From: Burkholderiales bacterium
GTDB taxonomy: Bacteria > Pseudomonadota > Gammaproteobacteria > Burkholderiales > Burkholderiaceae_D
DNA length: 64,000 bases
NCBI GenBank assembly: GCA_016196925.1
Contig: JACPWS010000029.1
Span: forward strand, 53,016 to 117,015
Direction: 5' to 3'
This document shows, one piece after another, positions 54,090 to 63,642 of this stretch (position 1 is the first letter of the stretch; every line of letters starts with the position of its first letter). The position numbers were made by a program, and so were the translations under genes. The notes beneath the pieces are model-generated. The model searched no databases, had not been told where the DNA came from, and saw only the letters and a list, made by a program, of their open reading frames with translations.

Positions 54090-54983
54090 ATGATGATAGA
54101 CCGGCGTCGCTTTATTGCAGCTTCCCTCTTGAGTTCCCTGGTTGGGGGCATGGCGGGCGCAGCTCCGGCCGCAAACGGACGGATACGGCTGGGTGTCACC
54201 GCGCAACGCGGGATCAGGCAGACCGAGAACCGCTGGCAAGAGCTGGCGCATTACCTGGGGCGCAGCCTGGGGCGCGAAGTCGAGGCGGTGGCGGTGGAGA
54301 TCGCTCATGTCTACGGCGCCGCGGCCGACAAGACGGTCGATTTGTTTCTGGCCAACCCCAACCAGACCCTGATGTTGAAGCATAAACAAGACGCCCGCCT
54401 GCTGGCCTCGGTGGTCGGCCGGCACGGCCCCAGTTTCGGCGGCGTGATCGTGGCGAAAAAAGACAGCGGCGTGGCCCGGGTGCAAGACTTGAAAGCCAGG
54501 CTGGTGGCCGGGCTGGGCCGGCAATCGGCGGGCGGCTACCTGTTTCAGGCGCACCACACGGCACAGCAAGGCTTGCGCGCCCGGCGCGATTACGGCATGC
54601 AATTTTGCATGAGTCAGGATGAAGCCATGCAGGCTTTGCAGCAAGGCAAAACCAGCGCGGCCTTCGTGCGCAGCGGCATCCTGGAAAGCATGGCTGACGA
54701 AGGCAAGATACGCCTCGCGGATTTCGTGGTGATAGACGAGCGCAAGGATGCCGGCTTTCCGCTGCTGCATTCCACCGTCCTGTATCCGGAGCATTACCTG
54801 ATTGCGCTGCCGCATCTGGATCAGGCGCTCGCCGACGGCGCGAAAAAGGCCGTACTGCAACTGGCGCCCGACCAGGCGGCCGTACAAGCGGCCGGCATCA
54901 AGGGCTTCATCGCGCCGCTCAACACGGCCAGCCTGGAAGCGATCATGAAAGAAATGAAGGCGCCGCCGTTTGAGCACGCCTGA
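54090..54983 (+). CDS. PhnD-like phosphate/phosphonate substrate-binding protein (orphan)
   Basis: A 297-residue periplasmic-binding protein fold. The start has a perfect AAGGAG. The N terminus DRRRFIAASLLSSLVGGMAG looks like a Tat-type signal. LGVTAQRGIRQTENRWQELAHYLGRSLGREVEAV near 31-64 and VDLFLANPNQTL near 79-90 are PhnD-type, as are VQDLKARLVAGLGRQSAGGYLF and AMQALQQGKTSAAFVRSGIL. No permease or ATPase gene is adjacent, so it is probably not a transporter subunit; in this class orphans often feed sensor kinases or cyclic-di-GMP enzymes. The ligand is unknown. Confidence 0.85.
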   Translation: MMIDRRRFIAASLLSSLVGGMAGAAPAANGRIRLGVTAQRGIRQTENRWQELAHYLGRSLGREVEAVAVEIAHVYGAAADKTVDLFLANPNQTLMLKHKQDARLLASVVGRHGPSFGGVIVAKKDSGVARVQDLKARLVAGLGRQSAGGYLFQAHHTAQQGLRARRDYGMQFCMSQDEAMQALQQGKTSAAFVRSGILESMADEGKIRLADFVVIDERKDAGFPLLHSTVLYPEHYLIALPHLDQALADGAKKAVLQLAPDQAAVQAAGIKGFIAPLNTASLEAIMKEMKAPPFEHA

Positions 54984-54994
54984 GGCTAACCCCC

Positions 54995-56683
54995 TTACTC
55001 GATGTGCTCGACCAGCAATTGCACGCGCGTCACGCCGTTGTACTCGTTGGCATCGAGGCGATAAGCGACCGTGACGCGTTCGGCCAGGGTGCCGGTGTGG
55101 CCGAACCAGATCGCATCGTAGCGTTGCTGGTTTTTCTCCAGCACCAGCTTCAGGTGACGCTCTTTCAGTATCCGTTGCGAGATCAGCCTGAACTCGTCGC
55201 AAAAAATAGGCGGCGGAAAACCCTGGCCCCAGACCTGGCTATCCAGCAGGCTGATGAAATCGGTGCTGAAATACGCGTCTTCCAGCGGGCCGTCGGTCTC
55301 GACGATGCGTTCGAGCTGATGCGCCTGTAGCCAGCTTTTCCCTACCGCTTCGAACGCCAGCTGGAAAGCCGGGAAGTCTTGTGCGCGGATAGTCAGGCCG
55401 GCCGCCATCGCGTGGCCGCCGAATTTCTGGATCAGGTTCGGCGCATGTTTCGACACCAGATCGAGCGCATCGCGCAAGTGGAAGCCGGGGATAGAGCGGC
55501 CCGAGCCTTTCAGTAAGCCTTCGCCGCCTGGCGCGAAGGTGATGGTGGGGCGGTAAAACTTGTCCTTCAGGCGCGAGGCGACGATGCCGATCACGCCCTG
55601 GTGCCAGCCCTCGTCGAACACGGTGATGGTGTTGGACGCTTGCGGCAGGAAATCGTCCAGATGCAGCAGCGCGACATCCTGCATTTCGCGTTCTATGTCC
55701 TTGCGGTCGGCGTTGATCGCATTTAACTCTTGCGCGATCTGCCAGGCGCGGCCTTCGTCGTCGGTGCTCAGGCATTCTATGCCGAGCGCCATGTCGGCCA
55801 GGCGGCCGGCCGCGTTCAGGCGCGGCCCCAGTGCGAAGCCGAGGTCGAACGGGCTGGTGTTGCGCGGCTCGCGCCCGGCCACGCGGAACAGCGCGGCGAT
55901 GCCGGCGCACATGCGGCCGGCGCGCATGCGTTTCAAGCCTTGCGCCACCAGGATGCGGTTATTCGCATCGAGCCTGACCACGTCGGCCACGGTGCCGAGC
56001 GCGACCAGGTCGAGCAGGGTGTCGAGCTTCGGCTGCTGTTGCTGGTCGTAGGCGCCGCGACTGCGCAGTTCTGCGCGCAAGGCCAGCAAGACGTAAAACA
56101 TCACGCCGACCCCGGCCAGGTTCTTGCTCGGGAAGCCGCAGCCGGGCTGATTCGGGTTCACGATCACGGCCGCATCAGGCAGGGTGTCGCCGGGTAAATG
56201 GTGGTCGGTCACCAGCACCGCCACGCCTTGCGCATTGGCGGCCGCCACGCCGTCCACGCTGGCGATGCCGTTGTCCACGGTGACGATCACGTCCGGCGCC
56301 TTTTCTTTGATCGTGAGCGCCACGATTTCCGGCGTCAGGCCGTAGCCGTATTCAAAGCGATTCGGCACGATGTAATCGACTTGCGCCCCGAGCATGCGCA
56401 AGCCGCGCAAGCCGACCGCGCAGGCGGTGGCGCCGTCGCAATCGTAATCGGCCACGATCACCAGCTTCTTAGACGCTGCAATCGCATCGGCCAGGAAAAC
56501 CGCCGCTGCGGCTATATGCAGCAGGCCGGCCGGCGCTTGCAGGGCCGTCAATTCGGTGCTCAGGTCTTGCTGATTAACCACGCCGCGCGCGGCGTACAGG
56601 CGCGCCAGCACGGGATGCATGCCGCTCTGGCGCAGCATTTCGGATTCGCGGAAAGGGTAGGGGCGGGTGGCGATGCGGGTCAT
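54995..56683 (-). CDS. recJ: Single-stranded-DNA-specific exonuclease RecJ
   Basis: A 5'-3' ssDNA exonuclease of the DHH family used in RecF repair and mismatch repair. 562 residues from ATG 56683. DHH motifs: VADYDCDGATA at 77-87, VTVDNGIASVD near 134-144 and VTDHHLPGD at 158-166. The DHHA1 part has GGHAMAAGLTI near 432-442. The ATG overlaps the stop of the upstream gene (ATGA), so they are co-translated. The open frame runs further upstream but that belongs to the neighbour's shadow. Confidence 0.96.
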   Translation of the reverse strand: MTRIATRPYPFRESEMLRQSGMHPVLARLYAARGVVNQQDLSTELTALQAPAGLLHIAAAAVFLADAIAASKKLVIVADYDCDGATACAVGLRGLRMLGAQVDYIVPNRFEYGYGLTPEIVALTIKEKAPDVIVTVDNGIASVDGVAAANAQGVAVLVTDHHLPGDTLPDAAVIVNPNQPGCGFPSKNLAGVGVMFYVLLALRAELRSRGAYDQQQQPKLDTLLDLVALGTVADVVRLDANNRILVAQGLKRMRAGRMCAGIAALFRVAGREPRNTSPFDLGFALGPRLNAAGRLADMALGIECLSTDDEGRAWQIAQELNAINADRKDIEREMQDVALLHLDDFLPQASNTITVFDEGWHQGVIGIVASRLKDKFYRPTITFAPGGEGLLKGSGRSIPGFHLRDALDLVSKHAPNLIQKFGGHAMAAGLTIRAQDFPAFQLAFEAVGKSWLQAHQLERIVETDGPLEDAYFSTDFISLLDSQVWGQGFPPPIFCDEFRLISQRILKERHLKLVLEKNQQRYDAIWFGHTGTLAERVTVAYRLDANEYNGVTRVQLLVEHIE

Positions 56684-57666
56684 GGGAGGCTGAATAAATG
56701 GTGCAGGGAAGGTTTGATCCAGAATTTGCGCAGCGACCACGGTGTGATGTCGAATTGCGCCAGACGCTGGGCGTCGCTGCACACCAGGCTCAACGCGCTC
56801 AGACGTCGATCGCGTAAAGCGTGCAAGGCCGGGGCGAACCAGTCTCGCTCCAGTTGCTGCATCTGTTCCAGCCACAGGCCCCAGTCGCTGTTGAGCGCGG
56901 CTTCGCTCAGGCTGTCGAGCAAGACCGCGGCGCTGCTGTCGTCGCCGGCCTGCCATTCCGACCAGCCGGTGGCGCGCGCATAAGGCTTGGCAGCGTGGTG
57001 TAAGCCGGCGCTGCCGTGCGCCAGCCAGACCGAGTTGACAGGCTTGGCGCCGCGCAATTCGCGTGCCGCATTGATTTCATGCGCAAACCACAGCATCTGG
57101 ATTTCGTTTTGCAATTTACGCCAGGCGCGTTCGTGCTGGCCCTGCGCCATCCAGATGTCGATATTGTGGCCGCAAGCGGCATCGGCGCTGGCGGTCTGCA
57201 TGTCGGCCCAGTCGTCGGCGCGCAGGAACCAGCTCAGGGCGTCGCCGTACACCAGTTCCAACCCCGATTCTTCGCACACGGTTTGCGCCACTGCAAACAG
57301 GCTGCGCGCTTCGTGTTCGGCCAGCTCCAGCCGACGCTGGTCGGTCAGCACCAGATGGTCGCGCGCGATGTGGATGTGTACCGGCTGCAGCGTGAACCAA
57401 ACCCCGGCGGACGGCGTCATAGCCAGCGCCTGCATCGCATTCCAGCTGGTAGACGGGCTGTTGGCGCGGCTTTCCGGCGGAAACTGGCCGGAAAGCCAGT
57501 ATTCATGCGCGAGCGCCCGGGAAAAATCGGGGATGCTGTGCAGCTTGGGTTTGCCGGCGGCAGCGATCAGACGCGCCAGCGCAGGGGTTTGCAATTGCCG
57601 CGCCAAGTCTTTTTCCAGGCCGGCCGGGGGAATGCTGAAGGGAAGAATGAGTTCTAAATGATTCAT
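56680..57666 (-). CDS. Conserved protein of unknown function co-transcribed with recJ
   Basis: A 328-residue soluble protein. MNHLELILPFSIPPAG is the conserved start in betaproteobacterial neighbours of recJ, where the gene is often labelled as a phosphoglycerate-mutase-like regulatory protein. I see no catalytic motif of phosphoglycerate mutases. The first part has WFTLQPVHIHIARDHLVLTD near 90-109, and the last third is Trp/His-rich (NSDWGLWLEQMQQLERDWF, WSLRKFWIKPSLHHLF). The stop overlaps the recJ ATG. Function unknown; the fixed neighbourhood with recJ suggests a link to DNA repair or an accidental operon. Confidence 0.85.
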   Translation of the reverse strand: MNHLELILPFSIPPAGLEKDLARQLQTPALARLIAAAGKPKLHSIPDFSRALAHEYWLSGQFPPESRANSPSTSWNAMQALAMTPSAGVWFTLQPVHIHIARDHLVLTDQRRLELAEHEARSLFAVAQTVCEESGLELVYGDALSWFLRADDWADMQTASADAACGHNIDIWMAQGQHERAWRKLQNEIQMLWFAHEINAARELRGAKPVNSVWLAHGSAGLHHAAKPYARATGWSEWQAGDDSSAAVLLDSLSEAALNSDWGLWLEQMQQLERDWFAPALHALRDRRLSALSLVCSDAQRLAQFDITPWSLRKFWIKPSLHHLFSLP

Positions 57667-57819
57667 AGGCCGTCATTGTATGGCAAACTGCTGGCTGCCC
57701 AAATTTTTAGGTCTGACGCAAAACCGCCACAGCTGCGTTTTGCCTCCTGGTCGTACCACTGTACTGCCTTCGTCGGCAAGCCTTGCTGGATCAATTTTGC
57801 GTCAACCTATTTTTTATAA

Positions 57820-59085
57820 ATGAAATCAGTGAAGAACCTCCCTTTCGAATGGCTGGTCGGCTTGCGCTACACGCGCGCCGGGCGGCGCAGCGGTCGCAAC
57901 AGTTTTATTTCGTTTATCTCGCTGATTTCCATGGCCGGCATCGCGCTCGGGGTGGCGGCGCTGATCGTGGTGCTGTCGGTGATGAACGGCTTCCAGAAAG
58001 AAGTACGCGACCGCATGTTGTCGGTGCTGGCGCATATCGAAGTGTTCGACGCCAGCGGCGCCTTGCCCGACTGGCGGGCGACCGCGCTGGAAGCGCAGAA
58101 AAACCCAGCCGTGCAAGGCACGGCGCCGTATGTCGACGGCCAGGCCATGATAGTGCGCGACGAGGTGATGCGCGGCGTGGTCTTGCGCGGAGTCTTGCCG
58201 CAGGAAGAGCCGAAAGTCTCGGATGTCGCCAACAAGATCAAGGCCGGCAAGTGGTCGGATTTGCGCCCCGGCGAATTCAATATCGTGTTGGGTGCTGCGC
58301 TGGCGGCCGGCTTGCATGCCAACCTAGGCGACAAGGTGATGCTGGCCGCGCCGCAAGGCCAGATGACGCCGGCCGGCGTGGTGCCGCGCCTGAAGGCGTT
58401 TACCGTGGTGGCGATTTTCGAGGCCGGGCATTACGAATTCGATTCCGGCATCGCCTTCATGCACATCGACGACGCCGAGAAATTTTTTCGCCTGAGCGCG
58501 CCGTCCGGCCTGCGCCTGCGCATACAAGACATGCTGCAGGCGCCGCAAGTGGCGCGGGAATTGTCGCGCACGCTGAGCGGCGATTTATACCTGCGCGACT
58601 GGCCGCAACAAAACAAAGTGTATTTCACGGCGGTCAAGACGGAAAAAACCATGATGACCATCATCCTGACCCTGATCATCGCGGTGGCCGCCTTCAACCT
58701 GGTGTCGACGCTGGTGATGACGGTCACCGACAAGCAAGCCGATATCGCGATTTTGCGCACGCTGGGCGCTTCGCCGCTGTCCATCATGAAGATCTTCGTG
58801 ATTCAGGGCGCGACCGTGGGCTTGCTCGGCACCGCCATCGGCGTCGGTCTGGGCGTGCTGGTGTCGCTGAATATCGACGTCATCGTGCCGGCGATCGAGC
58901 AGGTGCTGGGCGTGCAATTCTTGCCGAAGGAAGTCTATTTCATCAATGCCTTGCCTTCCGATCTGCGCGCCGGCGATGTATTCCCGATCGCGGGCATCGC
59001 AGTAGTGCTGGCCTTGCTGGCGACGATCTACCCTAGCTGGCGTGCCGCCCGCGTTAAACCGGCGGAGGCCCTGCGCTATGAATAA
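57820..59085 (+). CDS. lolC: Lipoprotein-releasing ABC transporter permease (LolC/E)
   Basis: Extracts outer-membrane lipoproteins from the inner membrane for LolA. 421 residues. N-terminal helix near 22-45 with [29 protein letters not shown], the family hallmark; a large periplasmic domain (about 50-260); three C-terminal helices with the FtsX-like pattern ([18 protein letters not shown] near 286-303; [15 protein letters not shown] near 307-321 is the coupling motif). A single permease gene is present, so it probably acts as a homodimer of the LolF kind. lolD overlaps it by 8 bases. Confidence 0.95.
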   Translation: MKSVKNLPFEWLVGLRYTRAGRRSGRNSFISFISLISMAGIALGVAALIVVLSVMNGFQKEVRDRMLSVLAHIEVFDASGALPDWRATALEAQKNPAVQGTAPYVDGQAMIVRDEVMRGVVLRGVLPQEEPKVSDVANKIKAGKWSDLRPGEFNIVLGAALAAGLHANLGDKVMLAAPQGQMTPAGVVPRLKAFTVVAIFEAGHYEFDSGIAFMHIDDAEKFFRLSAPSGLRLRIQDMLQAPQVARELSRTLSGDLYLRDWPQQNKVYFTAVKTEKTMMTIILTLIIAVAAFNLVSTLVMTVTDKQADIAILRTLGASPLSIMKIFVIQGATVGLLGTAIGVGLGVLVSLNIDVIVPAIEQVLGVQFLPKEVYFINALPSDLRAGDVFPIAGIAVVLALLATIYPSWRAARVKPAEALRYE

Positions 59086-59773
59086 ATCCACTCAGACCGA
59101 ACTGCTGCTGTCTTGCTCCAGCCTGAGCAAGACCTTCACCCAGGGCGCGGACGCGGTCCATGTCTTGCACAACGTTAACCTGAACGTGTATCGGGGCGAG
59201 CGGGTCGCCATCATAGGCGCTTCCGGCTCCGGCAAATCGACGCTGCTGCATTTGCTGGGCGGGCTCGATACGCCCAGCAGCGGCAGCGTCAGCCTGCAAG
59301 GGCAAGACTTGTCCAGCCTGGGCGAAACGGCGCGCGGCGATTTGCGCAACCATGCGCTCGGTTTCGTGTACCAGTTCCATCATTTGTTACCGGAATTTTC
59401 GGCGCTGGATAATGTCGCCATGCCCTTGCTGATACGGCGCCTGCCGCTCAGCGCGGCAAGGCTGGCGGCGCAGGCGATACTGGAAAAAGTCGGCCTCGGC
59501 CACCGGCTCAAGCATGTGCCGGGCGAGTTGTCCGGCGGCGAACGCCAGCGCGTGGCCCTGGCGCGCGCGCTGGTGACACAGCCGGCCTGCGTGCTGGCCG
59601 ATGAGCCGACCGGCAACCTGGACGGCGGCACCGCCCAGCAAGTGTTCGCCCTGATGCTGGAACTCTCGCAAACCCTGGGCACGGCCTTCGTGATCGTCAC
59701 CCACGACGCCAGCCTGGCCGGCCGTTGCGACCGCGTGTTCCACTTGTCGGATCAGGGTTTGCAGGCGCAATAG
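59078..59773 (+). CDS. lolD: Lipoprotein-releasing ABC transporter ATPase LolD
   Basis: ATPase powering LolC. 231 residues from ATG 59078; the lolC stop lies inside its first codons. Walker [10 protein letters not shown] at 47-55, Q-loop in [17 protein letters not shown] near 92-108 (the FHHLLPEF Lol motif), ABC signature LSGGERQ near 151, Walker [13 protein letters not shown] near 173-184 and H-loop VTHD near 209-212. Standard length. No lolE follows. It is followed by a 530-bp gene-free stretch of inverted repeats. Confidence 0.96.
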   Translation: MNKSTQTELLLSCSSLSKTFTQGADAVHVLHNVNLNVYRGERVAIIGASGSGKSTLLHLLGGLDTPSSGSVSLQGQDLSSLGETARGDLRNHALGFVYQFHHLLPEFSALDNVAMPLLIRRLPLSAARLAAQAILEKVGLGHRLKHVPGELSGGERQRVALARALVTQPACVLADEPTGNLDGGTAQQVFALMLELSQTLGTAFVIVTHDASLAGRCDRVFHLSDQGLQAQ

Positions 59774-59796
59774 GGCAGTGCAGCGTTTTGTTTTGT

Positions 59797-60217
59797 GTCC
59801 ACGAAATCTACGAAATGCACGAAATGCACGAAAAATTTTCAAAGACCTGTTTAAACACGGCGCACAGGGCGCGCACGGCGAAAGCTTGGCAAGTCATGGC
59901 TATGTTTGCGTTAAACCTTGCTCTCTCAAAATCCGGCAGAGTTTGCATTTACTGACGCACTTCAAATTGTCGTTCCGGCATGCTTTTGAGCCGGAATCCA
60001 GCGTCGTTGAGCGCCCCACGAAAGTCGCTGGATCCCAGCTAACAGCGCGCTGGGATGACATTGCAAATAGAGTTCGTTGATCAGACCCGCGCCGGCGAAC
60101 GGTTTGCGACTGATACGGTGAAATAGCAACGTTTAACGCAAACAGAGTCCAAGTCGCGGCCGTGTTCGCCATGTTAAATTGGTTTTTCTTTTTGTGGTTT
60201 TCGTGAATTTCGTGGAC
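59797..60217. repeat. Large nested palindrome bounded by GTCCACGAAAT
   Basis: Four inverted-repeat layers share one centre. Outer: GTCCACGAAAT (59797-59807) with ATTTCGTGGAC (60207-60217). Second: GTTTAAACACGGCG (59849-59862) with CGCCATGTTAAAT (60167-60179), imperfect. Third: GTTTGCGTTAAAC (59904-59916) with its exact complement (60131-60143). Core: a REP-like pair, TTCCGGC/GCCGGAA near 59973-59997 and TCCCAGC/GCTGGGA near 60033-60056. The outer ends match the short element at 26156-26275. No ORF inside is credible. Confidence 0.75.
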
Positions 60218-60304
60218 GGCGTTTTTTTTCAAACGTGCGTAACATCAGTTGAGTAAGTTACAATTCTCGCGTTTCTTACTCTTCCTCCCGGATGCAGAAC
60301 CTCC

Positions 60305-62191
60305 ATGAGCCAACACAGCCAGTTCACCCTGCTTGCGCAAAGGCGCTTCGCCCCCTTCTTCTGGACCCAGTTTCTCGGCGCTTTCAATGACAATGTCTTC
60401 AAGACCGCGCTGCTGACCATACTGACTTACGACGCCTTGCACTGGACCACGCTCGATGTCGGTCTGCTGAACAATCTGATCCCCGGATTGTTCATCCTGC
60501 CGTTCGTATTGTTTTCCGCGACTTCCGGCCAGCTGGCCGACAAGTTTGAAAAAGGCGGCATGGCGCGCAAGGTCAAGCTGCTGGAAATCGCCATCATGCT
60601 GGTCGCCGCCTTCGGCTGGATGCAGCATCAGCTGTGGCTGCTGGTGGCGGCGGTGGCCGGCATGGGCGTGCATTCCACGCTGTTCGGCCCGGTCAAATAC
60701 GCCTACCTGCCGCAACACCTGCACAGCGACGAACTGATAGGCGGCAACGGCCTGATCGAGATGGGCACCTTCGTCGGTATCTTGCTCGGTGAAATCCTCG
60801 GCGCGATGCTGGTGGTGCATCAACCCTGGGGCATACAATTGGTGGCCTACGGCGCGATCGCGATTGCCGTGCTCGGTTACCTGACCAGCCTGCGCATACC
60901 GTATTCGCCCGCGCCCGAACCTGAGTTGGCCATCAATTGGAACCCGGCCACGGAAACCGTGCGCAATATCGGCTTCAGCAAACAGAACCGGCCGGTGTTT
61001 TTATCGCTGCTCGGCAATTCCTGGTTCTGGTTTTACGGCGCCATCGTGCTGGCGCAATTCCCTTTGTATGCCAAGGATTACCTGCACGGCGACCATAGCG
61101 TGTTCGTGTTGTTGCTGACCATATTCTCGTTCGGCATCGGCGCCGGCTCGCTGCTGTGCGAACGCCTGTCCGGCCACAAGGTAGAGATAGGCCTGGTGCC
61201 GTTCGGCGCGATCGGTCTGTCGATTTTCGGTTTTGACCTGTTCCTCTCCAGCGTTGCCTATACCAACACCGCGGCGGTCGATATGTTCAGCTTCGTGCGT
61301 CAGGCCGGCAGCCTGCGCATCCTGTTCGACATCGTGCTGATAGGCGTGTTCGGCGGCTTGTACGTGGTGCCGCTGTTCGCCATCATCCAGACACGCTGCG
61401 ACCCCAAGCACCTGTCGCGCACCATCGCCGGCATGAATATCCTGAACGCCCTGTTCATGGTGACGGCGGCGCTGACGGCGATGCTGATGCTGAAAAACGG
61501 CATGAGCATCCCGCAGATTTTCATGGCGACTGCGATCCTGAACGCGCTGGTGGCGATCTACATCTTCAGCCTGGTGCCGGAATTCCTGATGCGCTTCATC
61601 GCCTGGCTGTTGATCCATACCATCCATAAAGTGCGTACCGTAAATACCGACCGTATCCCGGAACAGGGTGCGGCGGTGCTGGTGTGTAACCACGTCAGCT
61701 ACATGGATGCGATTGTCATCATGGCTTCCAGCCCGCGCCCAATCCGCTTTGTGATGGATCACCGCATTTTCAAAATCCCGTTTTTGTCCTGGATCTTCCG
61801 CACCGCCAAGGCCATCCCCATCGCAGCGGCCAAGGAAGACCCTTGGCTGATGGAAAAATCCTACATCGACATCGCCCAGGCCCTGCACGAAGGCGAACTG
61901 GTCTGCATCTTCCCCGAAGGCAAATTGACCAGCACCGGCGACCTCAACGAATTCAAGGGCGGCGTCATGAAAATCCTGGAACGCAGCCCGGTACCCGTCT
62001 TTCCCATGGCCCTGCGCGGCCTGTGGGGCAGCTTTTTCACGCGCGGCCAGGGCAACCCCTTCGAACGCGCCTTCCGCCGCGGCCCGTTTTCCAAGCTGGA
62101 ACTGGTGGTCGGCGAGGCGATGGAGCCGCGCCAGATCAGCCCGCTGATCTTGCAGGAAAAAGTCAGGGGCTTGCGGGGGGATTGGCAGTGA
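60305..62191 (+). CDS. MFS lysophospholipid transporter LplT fused to PlsC acyltransferase
   Basis: A 628-residue two-domain protein. Residues 1-425 form an LplT-like MFS transporter (RRFAPFFWTQFLGAFNDNVFKTAL near 13-36, LLNNLIPGLFILPFVLFSATSGQLADKFEKG near 55-85), with about 12 helices. Residues 440-628 are a PlsC-type acyltransferase: NHVSYMDAIV near 457-466 (HX4D), FPEGKLTSTG near 538-547. E. coli splits this function into LplT and the bifunctional Aas; here the acyl-ACP synthetase part is absent, so the protein would flip lysophospholipid inward and re-acylate it using acyl-ACP or acyl-CoA from elsewhere. Start at 60305 follows AACCTCC, a weak site. Confidence 0.92.
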   Translation: MSQHSQFTLLAQRRFAPFFWTQFLGAFNDNVFKTALLTILTYDALHWTTLDVGLLNNLIPGLFILPFVLFSATSGQLADKFEKGGMARKVKLLEIAIMLVAAFGWMQHQLWLLVAAVAGMGVHSTLFGPVKYAYLPQHLHSDELIGGNGLIEMGTFVGILLGEILGAMLVVHQPWGIQLVAYGAIAIAVLGYLTSLRIPYSPAPEPELAINWNPATETVRNIGFSKQNRPVFLSLLGNSWFWFYGAIVLAQFPLYAKDYLHGDHSVFVLLLTIFSFGIGAGSLLCERLSGHKVEIGLVPFGAIGLSIFGFDLFLSSVAYTNTAAVDMFSFVRQAGSLRILFDIVLIGVFGGLYVVPLFAIIQTRCDPKHLSRTIAGMNILNALFMVTAALTAMLMLKNGMSIPQIFMATAILNALVAIYIFSLVPEFLMRFIAWLLIHTIHKVRTVNTDRIPEQGAAVLVCNHVSYMDAIVIMASSPRPIRFVMDHRIFKIPFLSWIFRTAKAIPIAAAKEDPWLMEKSYIDIAQALHEGELVCIFPEGKLTSTGDLNEFKGGVMKILERSPVPVFPMALRGLWGSFFTRGQGNPFERAFRRGPFSKLELVVGEAMEPRQISPLILQEKVRGLRGDWQ

Positions 62192-62217
62192 GGCTGATTA
62201 CAGGCACTGCATCATGC

Positions 62218-62227
62218 GGGGGGGGGG
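62218..62227 (+). repeat. Poly-G tract (10 G)
   Basis: An uninterrupted run of ten G lies 26 bases after the LplT-PlsC stop and 82 bases before the secreted hydrolase. It is the longest homopolymer I noticed in the window and could vary in length by slippage. Confidence 0.6.
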
Positions 62228-62309
62228 TGTTTTTCTGCCCTGCCGCGCTGTGTTAGTAAATCAAATGTGCTAATGCAAGAACTGATCTCGTACTTGCCTA
62301 TTTCATACA

Positions 62310-63614
62310 ATGGAACCGAAATCAATGATGCCGGCGCGGATGCTCGTCTTTCTTTTTGCACTGATTTGCTTTGGCGCCAAGGCGGAGACAAATAGCGCTC
62401 TAATTGAAACGAACTTCAAGGTGAAAACCGCTGATGGCAAAGGCGAGTTAAATGTAGTGGTAAATTGGCCTGACCTGAAAAATGAAAAATTTCCAGTCGT
62501 TATCGTTATCCCCGGAACTGAAAATACCTCCGACGCTTACTTTAACCCGGTAGCTCCTGATTTCGGGCAAGATATCGACGGCTTAATGGGTTTGGGAAGA
62601 AAACTGATTGAGCGCGGAGTCGTTGTTGTGCGCTACGACTCGCGCGGAACTATTGCGGGCCGCCGCTGCATGAAGGGCGAGAAAAAGCTGACGTTGAAGG
62701 CTTTTGCTGTTCAATGTCAGGATCAGGATTTGAAACGGACCATCGATTTCAAAACCTGGCGCGACGATATCGTCAGCGTTTATGAAGCCGTCGCAAAACT
62801 GAATCACATCGATTTGAATCGCGTGGCGATTTTGAGTATTTCCGAGGGAACTGCGCATGCGGCAAACGTGGTCGGTAATGGTCGCATTAAGGCGAAACTA
62901 TTTGCGTCTATGGGTGGCGTGATCGAGTCGATTCGGGAAACGTCCACAAAGCAGGATACGACGCCCAAATTGTTTGCGCTCTTGCAGTCGAAATTCACCA
63001 ATGAAAAGAAGACGATCAAATTGTCTGAAATCCTCAAAATCGCGGAAGACAATTACTACCCCAAGCTTAGCGACTATGCACAGGAGTTCGGGCCCGAGCC
63101 TGAGCTTGGTTTGGATCAGTTAATTGTTAAGCACGAAGTTTATGCGAAGGGTCGAACAGAGATGATTGAGATTCTCAGAACTCAACCACGAGCAGCTTTT
63201 TTGTCGACAAGGACTCAACCGTCTGTGGCGGGCTCGTCATTAATAATGAACTTTCCAGATGCGCCGCCATTTAACGCCGAAGAATTCCGTGCTGCGAGGC
63301 ATACGACAATTGTCAGGGCAAGCGTCGGTTATTTTCAGGATATTTTCTTTGAAAAAGTAGGCGCGGTCCAGGCATTGAGTGATTTGCAGAATTTTTCTGG
63401 CGATATGCTTTTTTATTTTGGTGAAAACGATAGGCTGGTGGATGTGCCAGCTGCAGTGGCTTTAATTAATGACGCTCAAAAATCAAACAAGGGTATTTTT
63501 TATAGGGTTTTTGGAGATGTTGGACATGATCTCGTCGACAGTCACACCAAGCGGATACCGGGAGAGATTTTGACAACAATCGCCGATGAAATTGCAAGTC
63601 GATTAAGGCCGTAA
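62310..63614 (+). CDS. Secreted alpha/beta-hydrolase-fold protein
   Basis: A 434-residue exported protein. The N-terminal signal is RMLVFLFALICFGAKAE, cleaved near residue 25. VVIVIPGTENTS near 63-74 is the oxyanion strand-loop; VAILSISEGTAHA near 171-183 holds the predicted nucleophile Ser in S-I-S-E-G, a variant of G-x-S-x-G lacking the first Gly. Asp in FYFGENDRLVD near 371-381 and His in VFGDVGHDLVDS near 401-412 complete the triad. A 130-residue Lys-rich insertion lies between. Codon use and base content are more AT-rich than the neighbours, suggesting recent acquisition. ATG 62310 has no good ribosome-binding site; ATG 62325 is an alternative. Substrate unknown. Confidence 0.8.
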   Translation: MEPKSMMPARMLVFLFALICFGAKAETNSALIETNFKVKTADGKGELNVVVNWPDLKNEKFPVVIVIPGTENTSDAYFNPVAPDFGQDIDGLMGLGRKLIERGVVVVRYDSRGTIAGRRCMKGEKKLTLKAFAVQCQDQDLKRTIDFKTWRDDIVSVYEAVAKLNHIDLNRVAILSISEGTAHAANVVGNGRIKAKLFASMGGVIESIRETSTKQDTTPKLFALLQSKFTNEKKTIKLSEILKIAEDNYYPKLSDYAQEFGPEPELGLDQLIVKHEVYAKGRTEMIEILRTQPRAAFLSTRTQPSVAGSSLIMNFPDAPPFNAEEFRAARHTTIVRASVGYFQDIFFEKVGAVQALSDLQNFSGDMLFYFGENDRLVDVPAAVALINDAQKSNKGIFYRVFGDVGHDLVDSHTKRIPGEILTTIADEIASRLRP

Positions 63615-63642
63615 TCCGCAATTATGTGTAGCGGTAGCCCGC

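Noticed and set aside
57783-59036. 417-codon plus-strand open frame overlapping lolC
   Set aside because: Out-of-frame Arg-rich shadow of lolC.
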